Positions 1-4,668 of a DNA stretch of 5,959 nt are shown here, piece after piece. The DNA lies in the NCBI GenBank assembly GCA_002433335.1, contig DJHY01000057.1, positions 1 through 5,959 on the forward strand, read 5' to 3'. Source of the stretch: Rhodospirillaceae bacterium UBA6608 (GTDB lineage Bacteria; Pseudomonadota; Alphaproteobacteria; Rhodospirillales_A; Casp-alpha2). The position numbers and the translations under genes are program-made. The first letter of the stretch is position 1. Each line of letters opens with the position of its first letter. Below the pieces are notes generated by a model that did not search any database, was not told the origin of the DNA, and worked only from the letters and a program-made list of their open reading frames with translations.

Positions 1-280
1 GATAGGCGATGCCGTGCTTTTCGACCAAGGCGATGAAATCGCGCTGGCTGTAGCGCTTCAGCGCCGACACGCAGAACCGGGGATTGTCAGACAGATAATT
101 GGCCGGTGCGGCATGCAGGTTCGTGAAATTGGCCCGCCCGCCGCCGGAGATACGGATTTTCTCGCCGACCTTCGCGTTCTTTTCCAGCACCAGGACTCGC
201 CGCCCACGCCGCACCGCACCGGCGGCGCACATCAGCCCCGCCGCGCCGCCGCCGATAATGATGACGTCGAAATCCCGCAT
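1..280 (-). CDS. NAD(P)/FAD-dependent oxidoreductase, HI0933/BaiN (YhiN) family, N-terminal part
   Basis: Partial gene; it continues past the left edge and 93 residues are visible. The N-terminus MRDFDVIIIGGGAAGL is a Rossmann dinucleotide-binding fold: a short beta strand, GGGAAG at residues 10-15, and an acidic residue (Glu33) at the end of the second strand, in VLVLEKN. Residues 45-54 read SGGGRANFTN, the signature of the HI0933 family, whose usual form is SGGGRCNxTN; here Ala50 replaces the Cys. Proteins of this family are FAD-containing, roughly 390-410 residues long, presumably cytosolic, and mostly of unknown substrate. The group also contains the bile-acid enzyme BaiN, but that role should not be assumed here. 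The ATG at 280 is chosen because AGGA lies 5 bases upstream. An in-frame ATG at 298 would add six residues and has no clear ribosome site. The gene is divergent from the old yellow enzyme gene. Family call firm; substrate unknown. Confidence 0.9.
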   Translation of the reverse strand, partial: MRDFDVIIIGGGAAGLMCAAGAVRRGRRVLVLEKNAKVGEKIRISGGGRANFTNLHAAPANYLSDNPRFCVSALKRYSQRDFIALVEKHGIAY

Positions 281-291
281 GGCCGTCCTAT

Positions 292-324
292 AACCCATGG
301 TGGCCTGTCGCCCAAGCATGGGTT
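292..324. repeat. 8-bp inverted repeat in the divergent intergenic region
   Basis: AACCCATG at 292-299 and CATGGGTT at 317-324 are perfect inverted copies separated by 17 bases. The repeat lies just upstream of the start of the flavoprotein gene that reads leftward. It could be a two-half-site operator or a leader hairpin; the sequence alone does not decide. Confidence 0.35.
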
Positions 325-391
325 GTCAGTAGCCGGGCGAAGCCCCATTTGTGCAGGGCCGGATCATGCACTAACCTTCCGGCAATCCCCC

Positions 392-409
392 GTCGAAATC
401 TCCTTCGAC
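392..409. promoter_or_regulatory. inverted repeat GTCGAA-N6-TTCGAC upstream of the OYE gene
   Basis: GTCGAA (392-397) and TTCGAC (404-409) are perfect inverted copies around a 6-base spacer, 35 bp before the old yellow enzyme start. Position and symmetry suit an operator for that gene, but no regulator family is indicated. An 18-bp palindrome of this kind can also occur by chance. It does not resemble the ACTTG-N7-CAAGT sites found near the HxlR gene. Confidence 0.3.
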
Positions 410-444
410 ACCACCCCGAACCTGCATAGAATCAAGGGACCGCC

Positions 445-1563
445 ATGCCCAGCCAGCTTTTCTCGCCGATCCGCCTCGGCAATCTGGACCTGCCCAATCG
501 CGTCGTTGTCGCGCCGATGTGCCAGTACTCCGCCCATGACGGCGTAATGAACGACTGGCACCTCGTCCATTTGGGGCAATTCGCATTGTCCGGGGCCGGG
601 CTGGTCATTACCGAAGCAGCCGGCGTTGAACCCGAAGGGCGGATCACCCCGGGATGCGTCGGGCTGTATTCCGACGAAACGGAAGCCGCCATGGCGCGGG
701 TGATTGAATTCTACCGCGATTTCGGCAGCGCCAAGATCGGCATTCAACTGGCCCATGCCGGGCGTAAGGGCTCGGCAGAGGTTCCGTGGAAGGGCGGCAC
801 GCCCCTGCCCGCCGACGATCCCCGTGCGTGGCAAACCGAAAGTGCGTCCGCCGTGCCCTATGCGCCGACCGCGCCGACACCCCAGGCCCTGGACGATGCG
901 GGGCTGGCGCGGATCAAAACCGCGTTCGTCGATGCTGCGCGCCGTTCCTTGCGCCTGGGCTACGACGTGATCGAACTGCATGCCGCCCACGGCTATCTGC
1001 TGCACCAATTTCTGTCGCCCCTGAGCAACCAGCGCAACGACGCCTATGGCGGCGATCTGGCCGGACGCATGAAGTTTCCGTTGGAAGTGTTCGAAGCCGT
1101 CCACGCGGTCTGCCCGGCGGGTTATCCGCTGGGCGTGCGGGTTTCGGCGACCGATTGGGTCGACGGCGGCTGGAACCTCGCCGATACGGTCGCCTTCGCT
1201 CAGGAACTGGAAAAGCGCGGCTGCGTGTTCATCGACGTGTCGTCGGGCGGGAATTCTCCGCAACAGCAGATTCCGGCCGGACCGGGTTATCAGACCGGCT
1301 TCGCCGCCGAAATCCGCCGCGCAACAGAGATGACCGTGATGGCCGTGGGCAAGATCGCCGATCCGTTCCAGGCCGAAACCGTGATTGTTTCTGGACAGGC
1401 CGACATGGTGGCCCTGGCCCGAGGCATGCTCTACGACCCGCGCTGGCCGTGGCATGCGGCGGAGGCCCTGCGATCCGACGCGATGTTCGCGCCGCAATCC
1501 CAGCGGGCCCATCCGTCCCTGATCGGCGAGCCGGTGCCCGGCAATCCGCCGATCAAGAAATAA
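445..1563 (+). CDS. NADH:flavin oxidoreductase, old yellow enzyme family (XenA/YqjM-type)
   Basis: Complete 372-residue FMN-dependent ene-reductase with a TIM-barrel fold. Enzymes of this class use NAD(P)H to reduce activated C=C bonds of enals, enones, quinones and nitro compounds in the cytosol, often as detoxification. Hallmarks of the thermophilic-like (YqjM/XenA) subclass are visible. APMCQYSA at 24-31 has Cys26, which tunes the flavin, and Tyr28. IQLAHAGRK at 100-108 has Gln101. The ELHAAHGYLLHQFLSPLSN segment carries the substrate-binding pair His179 and His182. VRVSATD has Arg232, and ALARGMLYDPRWPW near 324-336 forms the flavin-phosphate loop. The insertion around residues 109-135 (KGSAEVPW and after) resembles XenA. 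AAGGGA at 434-439, 5 bases before the ATG, supports the start. It converges with the 68-residue gene with only 6 bp between stops. Physiological substrate unknown. Confidence 0.95.
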   Translation: MPSQLFSPIRLGNLDLPNRVVVAPMCQYSAHDGVMNDWHLVHLGQFALSGAGLVITEAAGVEPEGRITPGCVGLYSDETEAAMARVIEFYRDFGSAKIGIQLAHAGRKGSAEVPWKGGTPLPADDPRAWQTESASAVPYAPTAPTPQALDDAGLARIKTAFVDAARRSLRLGYDVIELHAAHGYLLHQFLSPLSNQRNDAYGGDLAGRMKFPLEVFEAVHAVCPAGYPLGVRVSATDWVDGGWNLADTVAFAQELEKRGCVFIDVSSGGNSPQQQIPAGPGYQTGFAAEIRRATEMTVMAVGKIADPFQAETVIVSGQADMVALARGMLYDPRWPWHAAEALRSDAMFAPQSQRAHPSLIGEPVPGNPPIKK

Positions 1564-1569
1564 TCGGGC

Positions 1570-1776
1570 TTAGCGGCGACCAAGCGACACCAAGCGTTTC
1601 ACACCGGCCCATACATTGGCGACGGCGGCATGGAATGCCCGTGCCCGCAACACGCGGGCGTACCCGACCCCGGCCTGAATGGCGGCGCGGGACGTATCGG
1701 GCTGGGTCTCGCCCGACGGCGACAAAAGACTGTCACCTACCAATTCCGATGGTGAGAGTTTCGATAACATGTTCAT
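1570..1776 (-). CDS. hypothetical small protein, 68 residues
   Basis: I do not recognise this protein. It starts MNMLSKLSPSELVG. The first ~35 residues are rich in Ser, Pro and polar residues and look disordered. The C-terminal half, about residues 30-68, contains ARVLRARAFHAAVANVWAG and ends KRLVSLGRR, which would form a basic amphipathic helix. This faintly recalls the short Arg-rich helical proteins common in alphaproteobacteria (DUF1127-like or RSP_7527-like), but the match is too weak to assign. No signal peptide or clear membrane helix is seen. The start at 1776 is set by a near-perfect AAAGGAGG six bases upstream; a TTG-initiated extension to 1836 lacks such a site and would begin inside an operator palindrome. 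The gene is divergent from the HxlR regulator gene and shares its palindrome-bearing control region, so it is a candidate HxlR target. Confidence 0.7.
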   Translation of the reverse strand: MNMLSKLSPSELVGDSLLSPSGETQPDTSRAAIQAGVGYARVLRARAFHAAVANVWAGVKRLVSLGRR

Positions 1777-1782
1777 GGCGTG

Positions 1783-1790
1783 CCTCCTTT
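1783..1790 (-). promoter_or_regulatory. strong Shine-Dalgarno that fixes the start of the 68-residue gene
   Basis: Read on the minus strand this is AAAGGAGG followed by a 6-base gap (CACGCC) and ATG. It is the best ribosome binding site in the window. It is the main reason to believe the small gene is real and that translation begins at 1776. Confidence 0.85.
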
Positions 1791-1801
1791 TCGGCGCCAG
1801 A

Positions 1802-1823
1802 ACCGGCAAGATTTCCCGCCGGT
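1802..1823. repeat. ACCGGC / GCCGGT inverted repeat in the small gene's leader
   Basis: ACCGGC at 1802-1807 pairs with GCCGGT at 1818-1823 across a 10-base spacer. It falls between the operator and the ribosome site of the 68-residue gene, and its outer end overlaps the first operator arm by two bases. It could form a leader hairpin; no riboswitch class is recognisable. Confidence 0.3.
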
Positions 1824-1852
1824 CATTAACTTGCAAAAAACAAGTTAATGAC
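1822..1852. promoter_or_regulatory. HxlR-type operator 1 (12-7-12 perfect palindrome)
   Basis: GTCATTAACTTG (1822-1833) and CAAGTTAATGAC (1841-1852) are perfect inverted copies around the 7-base spacer CAAAAAA. The core ACTTG-N7-CAAGT has the symmetry and length expected for a dimeric winged-helix repressor. It lies between the divergent 68-residue gene and the HxlR gene, on the side of the small gene. That the neighbouring HxlR protein binds it is an inference from position and from the repeated core at 1866-1882. Confidence 0.7.
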
Positions 1853-1865
1853 TCCTATCGTTATC

Positions 1866-1882
1866 ACTTGCTTTTTGCAAGT
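1866..1882. promoter_or_regulatory. HxlR-type operator 2 (ACTTGC-N5-GCAAGT)
   Basis: ACTTGC (1866-1871) and GCAAGT (1877-1882) flank TTTTT. The core ACTTG-N7-CAAGT is identical in sequence and spacing to operator 1, and the two centres are 37 bp apart. The site touches the -10-like TATATT at 1882-1887 and ends 19 bp before the HxlR start codon. Binding here would be expected to block transcription of the regulator gene itself, that is, autorepression. Confidence 0.7.
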
Positions 1883-1887
1883 ATATT
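1882..1887 (+). promoter_or_regulatory. candidate -10 element for the HxlR gene
   Basis: TATATT is a good -10 match in an AT-rich stretch just before the gene. The -35 is poor: TTATCA at 1861-1866 with a 15-bp spacer, or CGTTAT at 1859-1864 with 17. If it is used, transcription would begin near 1893-1895 and leave fewer than ten leader bases. Tentative. Confidence 0.35.
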
Positions 1888-1901
1888 TTTATGATGATGG
1901 C

Positions 1902-2354
1902 ATGAAGCACGATCCCAAGAAGCACCAGAGCGACTGCATGATCGCATACGGCGTCGATACCTTCGGCGATCGCTGGTCCCTATTGGTCCTGCGCGACATG
2001 ATGCTCTACGGCAAGTGCCGCTATAACGAGTTCCTGGCATCGAACGAGCAGATCGCGACGAACGTCCTGGCGACCCGCCTGAAGCATCTGGAATGCGAAG
2101 GCATTGTGACCAAGGAACGCGATCCGGAAAACCGCCGAAGCTATGTTTACAGCCTGACCGAAAAAGGCGTGCAGCTGGCCCCGGTAATCATCGAGATCAT
2201 GCGCTGGAGCGGCAATTACATGACCATCAACCCGCGCCGCCGCAAGCTGCTCGACCGGCTTGAAAAGGACCGCGAGGGCGTGCTTTCGGACATTCGCGCG
2301 TCCAAACCCTTGTTGGCGCCCCCGCCGCCCCGCCCCCGGGCCGCCAACGGCTAG
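1902..2354 (+). CDS. HxlR-family winged-helix transcriptional regulator
   Basis: 150-residue cytosolic DNA-binding protein, normal size for the family. An N-terminal Cys12 (SDCMIAYGVDTFGDRW) sits at the position of the conserved Cys of HxlR proteins such as YodB and HypR, which sense electrophiles or disulfide stress. Next come GDRWSLLVLRDMMLYGKCRYNEF (the wHTH entry), NVLATRLKHLECEGIV (recognition helix region) and a wing ending in YSLTEKG. The tail is Pro/Arg-rich (PPPPRPRAANG). The start at 1902 gives the family's usual N-terminus; an upstream in-frame ATG at 1848 lies inside operator 1 and would add 18 unrelated residues. No real Shine-Dalgarno precedes 1902. The two upstream palindromes suggest autoregulation and control of the divergent small gene. 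Thiol sensing is inferred from Cys12 only; another Cys (RLKHLECEG) is present in the wHTH region. Confidence 0.93.
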   Translation: MKHDPKKHQSDCMIAYGVDTFGDRWSLLVLRDMMLYGKCRYNEFLASNEQIATNVLATRLKHLECEGIVTKERDPENRRSYVYSLTEKGVQLAPVIIEIMRWSGNYMTINPRRRKLLDRLEKDREGVLSDIRASKPLLAPPPPRPRAANG

Positions 2355-2355
2355 A

Positions 2356-2378
2356 ACCTGAAACCCGAGACCTGAAAC
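2356..2378. repeat. short direct repeat ACCTGAAAC x2
   Basis: ACCTGAAAC occurs at 2356-2364 and again at 2370-2378, right after the HxlR stop codon. No function is evident; it may be chance. Confidence 0.25.
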
Positions 2379-2382
2379 GGAA

Positions 2383-2414
2383 ATCCCCCGCTACGGCAGG
2401 CCGAAGCGGGGGAT
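2383..2414. terminator. bidirectional hairpin terminator between the HxlR and CoA-transferase genes
   Basis: ATCCCCCGCT (2383-2392) and AGCGGGGGAT (2405-2414) form a perfect 10-bp GC-rich stem with a 12-base loop. On the minus strand the stem is followed by TTTCCGTTT, a broken U-tract, so it best serves the CoA-transferase operon, whose stop is at 2447. On the plus strand it follows the HxlR gene but lacks a U-run. Confidence 0.75.
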
Positions 2415-2421
2415 CGCAGAA

Positions 2422-2438
2422 ACTTACCTTACGTAAGT
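2422..2438. promoter_or_regulatory. third palindrome of HxlR-operator geometry (ACTTAC-N5-GTAAGT)
   Basis: ACTTAC (2422-2427), spacer CTTAC, GTAAGT (2433-2438). Arm length and spacing equal those of the operator at 1866-1882, and the arms differ by one symmetric base pair (A/T for G/C). The site lies between the terminator hairpin and the end of the CoA-transferase gene, with no promoter visible beside it. It may be a real regulator site, a decoy, part of the operon's 3' end, or chance. Confidence 0.4.
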
Positions 2439-2446
2439 GCTGGACG

Positions 2447-3634
2447 TCAGATGGCGCCCTCTTCACGCAGCTTGGCCAACTCTTCCGGGCTGATGCCGAA
2501 CTCATCACACAGAATTTCCTCGGTGTGCTGCCCCTTGCGCGGACCCGCATGGCGGATCTGCGCCGGGGTTTCCGACATGAACGGAAAGGCATTGGTCATG
2601 CGCAGCTTGCCCAGGTCCTCATCCTCGATCTCGATGATGTCGTTGCGGGCCTGGTACTGCGGGTCTTCGAAGATCTGGTCGATCGAATAGGCCGGGCCGA
2701 TGGCGGCTTCGGCTTTCTCGAATTCGTCCAGAACGGTCTTCAGGTCGTGCCGCGCAATCCACGCAGCGACGACGCCATCGACCTCTTCGACATGTTCGAC
2801 CCGTCCCTGCGGCGTTTGGAAACGCGGGTCTTCCGCCATTTCCTTACCACCGCACAGGGTCAACACCCGGGTGACGATCGACGGCGAGTTGGTGGAAATC
2901 GCCACCCAATGGCCGTCCTTGGTCTTGTAGGTATTGCGCGGAGCGTTGTTCTTGGACCGGTTACCGTACCGCCCCTGAACGACGCCAAGCTGATCGAACT
3001 GCAACGGTTGCGGCCCCATGACCTGGAACAAAGGCTCGTAGATCGACAAGTCGATATACTGCCCCTTTCCGCTGCCCTGGGCGTCACGGTGGTACAGCGC
3101 GAACATCGCGGCAAAGGTGCCGTAGGCGGCGGCGATGCCGTCGGCCAGACCAAAGTTCGGCAGGGTCGGCGGGCCGTCCGGTTCGCCCGTGGTATGGGCG
3201 AAGCCGGAGAAAGCCTCGGCGATGGTGCCGAAGCCGGGCCGGTTCTTATAGGGCCCCGTCTGGCCGAAGCCGGTCACCCGCACCATGACCAGGCGCGGGT
3301 TAATGGCTTTCAAGTCCTCCCAGCCCAGGCCCCATTTTTCCATGGTGCCCGTGCGGAAGTTCTCGATCAGGACGTCCGTCGTCTTGATCAGTTCCTTGAA
3401 CAGTTCCTGACCCTTGGCGTGGCTGAAGTTCAGCGTGATGCACCGTTTGTTGCGGTTGGTCATCTTCGACCAAAGCCCCACGCCGTCCTTCAGATATCCC
3501 GTATGACGCAGCACATCGCCGCGCGGGTGTTCGACCTTGATCACGTCGGCGCCGAAGTCGCCCATCATCATGCCGATGGTCGGTCCGGCGATCACCGTGG
3601 CAGCGTCGATCACCCGCAGCCCCTGCAGGGGCAT
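2447..3634 (-). CDS. CaiB/BaiF-family (class III) CoA-transferase
   Basis: 395-residue cytosolic enzyme, normal length. Family members move CoA from one acyl-CoA to another carboxylic acid through an aspartyl-CoA intermediate. The start MPLQGLRVIDAATVIAGP and GDFGADVIKVEHPRGD are typical of the N-terminal Rossmann-like region. NFGLADGIAA places Asp165 where formyl-CoA transferase has its catalytic Asp169. GFGQTGPYKNRPGF (122-135) is another family signature, and the C-terminal part contains the usual small domain and RHAGPRKGQHTEEIL segment. The start at 3634 matches the family, with GGGAG 11 bases upstream; an ATG at 3652 would add MGEEKT and is possible. It lies 29 bp (or 11 bp) downstream of the dioxygenase gene, so the two are almost certainly co-transcribed. 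The acid substrate cannot be read from sequence. Confidence 0.93.
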   Translation of the reverse strand: MPLQGLRVIDAATVIAGPTIGMMMGDFGADVIKVEHPRGDVLRHTGYLKDGVGLWSKMTNRNKRCITLNFSHAKGQELFKELIKTTDVLIENFRTGTMEKWGLGWEDLKAINPRLVMVRVTGFGQTGPYKNRPGFGTIAEAFSGFAHTTGEPDGPPTLPNFGLADGIAAAYGTFAAMFALYHRDAQGSGKGQYIDLSIYEPLFQVMGPQPLQFDQLGVVQGRYGNRSKNNAPRNTYKTKDGHWVAISTNSPSIVTRVLTLCGGKEMAEDPRFQTPQGRVEHVEEVDGVVAAWIARHDLKTVLDEFEKAEAAIGPAYSIDQIFEDPQYQARNDIIEIEDEDLGKLRMTNAFPFMSETPAQIRHAGPRKGQHTEEILCDEFGISPEELAKLREEGAI

Positions 3635-3663
3635 CGTTTTTTCTTCTCCCATGACGGTCTGGA

Positions 3664-4548
3664 TCAGGCCGCGTTGGGTTCGGGAACGGCGAAGTCTTCC
3701 GGACGCAGGAAGATCGTCGTGCGGCGGGCAAAGCGCGGCTTCGACATGTCGAACGGCTCGCGGCGGTGCCACAGACGGGCATTGTCCCACATCACGACGT
3801 CGCCATTGCGCCAGGTATGCGTATAGACGAACTGATCCTGCAGCATGTGCTGGGTCAGGGCGTCGATCAGTTCCTTGCTTTCGTCCTCGGTCATTTCGTC
3901 GATGCCGACGGTCTTGTTGGGATCGAGGTAGATCGACTTTTGACCCGTCGCCGGGTTTTCCAGAACGATGTCGTGGGTCGCGGCCGGCGTGCGGTCGTGA
4001 ATTTCCTTCATCTTCTCGGCGTTGTGGCCCAGATCCTTGATCGTGGTGGAGCCTTCCTTGACCGCATACTTGGCTGTCGCGCGACGGCCTTCGATCGCCT
4101 TGCGCAGGTTGTCCGGCAGGGTTTCGAAGCCGAGCTTGGTGTTGCAGTAGGACGTACGACCGTCGTTTTCCGGCATTTCGATCGCGCAGAAGATCGAACC
4201 GGACGCCGGGCGCTGGCGATAAATCTGGTCATGGTGCCACTGCACTTCGTAGTTGCCCAGACCGCCCAGGTTGGAGCCGTCGGGACGCTTCAGGTTGGTG
4301 ATGTAGATGATTTCCGGGTGATCCGGCGACAGCATGTCGTCGCGAACCAGGATGTCCATTTCGCCGAAGCGCTTGGAATAGGCGACCTGCTGACCTTCGC
4401 TCATGCTTTGGCGGCGGAACAACAGCAGCGGCTCTTTCTGCCACAGTTCGTAAATGGCCTGGAACGTTTCGTCGTCCAGGTCCGTCAGGTCAACGTCCAG
4501 CACTTCAATGCCGAAGGAGTCTTTCAGGGGGCGAGTATGCAATTGCAT
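3664..4548 (-). CDS. TauD/TfdA-family Fe(II)/2-oxoglutarate-dependent dioxygenase
   Basis: 294-residue enzyme of the family that couples decarboxylation of 2-oxoglutarate to hydroxylation of a substrate such as taurine, alkyl sulfates or phenoxyacetates. The metal triad is visible: His105 and Asp107 in VQWHHDQIY and distal His261 in ARLWHRREPF. Arg275/Arg276 in PRFARRTTIF are placed to bind the 2-oxoglutarate carboxylate. GDVVMWDNARLWHRR (249-263) is the usual C-terminal signature. The N-terminal FGEMDIL and PEIIYITN strands also fit. The start at 4548 is supported by AAGGA 9 bases upstream and by MQLHTRPLKDSFGIEV matching family N-termini; an upstream extension to 4602 would run through the promoter. 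First gene of a two-gene operon with the CoA-transferase, preceded by a palindrome-bearing promoter. The partner suggests breakdown of an organic acid or ester; the substrate is unknown. Confidence 0.94.
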   Translation of the reverse strand: MQLHTRPLKDSFGIEVLDVDLTDLDDETFQAIYELWQKEPLLLFRRQSMSEGQQVAYSKRFGEMDILVRDDMLSPDHPEIIYITNLKRPDGSNLGGLGNYEVQWHHDQIYRQRPASGSIFCAIEMPENDGRTSYCNTKLGFETLPDNLRKAIEGRRATAKYAVKEGSTTIKDLGHNAEKMKEIHDRTPAATHDIVLENPATGQKSIYLDPNKTVGIDEMTEDESKELIDALTQHMLQDQFVYTHTWRNGDVVMWDNARLWHRREPFDMSKPRFARRTTIFLRPEDFAVPEPNAA

Positions 4549-4581
4549 AGTGATGTTTCCTTGGGTTTGTCGATGGCGCGC

Positions 4582-4593
4582 ATTGTATACAAT
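4582..4593. promoter_or_regulatory. perfect 12-bp palindrome ATTGTATACAAT, GntR(FCD)-like operator
   Basis: The site is self-complementary over 12 bases and fits the GT...AC core that GntR regulators of the FCD/FadR type recognise. It covers the -10 box of the operon promoter, so bound protein would repress and a metabolite ligand would relieve it. No GntR gene lies in the window, so the regulator must be encoded elsewhere. The family assignment is inferred from motif shape only. Confidence 0.6.
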
Positions 4594-4609
4594 CCAAAAC
4601 ATCCATCAA
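4582..4609 (-). promoter_or_regulatory. promoter of the dioxygenase/CoA-transferase operon
   Basis: Read on the minus strand, TTGATG (4609-4604) and TACAAT (4587-4582) form a sigma-70-like -35/-10 pair with a 16-bp spacer. A start near 4575 would give a leader of roughly 27 bases that contains the ribosome site. This is the most convincing promoter in the window. Confidence 0.6.
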
Positions 4610-4614
4610 TCAAG

Positions 4615-4639
4615 AAATCCCGGCGAACCGGGGATTTTT
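4615..4639 (-). terminator. hairpin terminator after the YdbH-like gene
   Basis: AAATCCCGG (4615-4623) and CCGGGGATTT (4628-4637) pair with one bulged base around a four-base loop (TTCG on the minus strand). The minus-strand stem is followed by a short U-rich TTTCTT. On the plus strand a TTTTT run follows, but no plus-strand gene needs it. It ends the YdbH-like transcript and insulates the next promoter, only a few bases further on. Confidence 0.6.
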
Positions 4640-4668
4640 AAATTATTGCATTGCAAAATTTCTGATTT

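Noticed and set aside
405..432. TCGACA-N16-TAGAAT resembling a sigma-70 promoter before the OYE gene
   Set aside because: A start near 438-439 would remove most of the ribosome site at 434-439, which otherwise fits the ATG at 445 well. Kept only as a weak possibility.
14..547. 177-codon plus-strand open frame across the flavoprotein gene and the divergent intergenic region
   Set aside because: It overlaps two well-supported genes and has no motif or ribosome site of note.
364..1512. 382-codon open frame on the minus strand opposite the old yellow enzyme gene
   Set aside because: Its translation has no recognisable domain, is rich in Arg, Gly and His, and mirrors a well-supported gene. Long antisense frames are common in GC-rich coding DNA.
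1578..1596. repeated CCAAGCG near the end of the small gene
   Set aside because: Two copies of a 7-base word within coding sequence; no array or regular spacing that would suggest a repeat element.
786..1829. 347-codon plus-strand open frame overlapping the OYE gene in another frame
   Set aside because: Arg-rich composition typical of an off-frame reading of GC-rich DNA; it also runs through the small gene and its ribosome site.
2525..3826. 433-codon open frame on the plus strand opposite the CoA-transferase and dioxygenase genes
   Set aside because: No ribosome site or family motif; it crosses the boundary of two solid genes on the other strand and reads as antisense shadow.
3766..4641. 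291-codon open frame on the plus strand opposite the dioxygenase gene
   Set aside because: Antisense shadow. Its end runs through the operon promoter and terminator, and the protein has no known motif.
4646..4656. TTGCA-T-TGCAA odd palindrome just after the YdbH-like stop codon
   Set aside because: Short, AT-rich and outside any promoter; probably chance.
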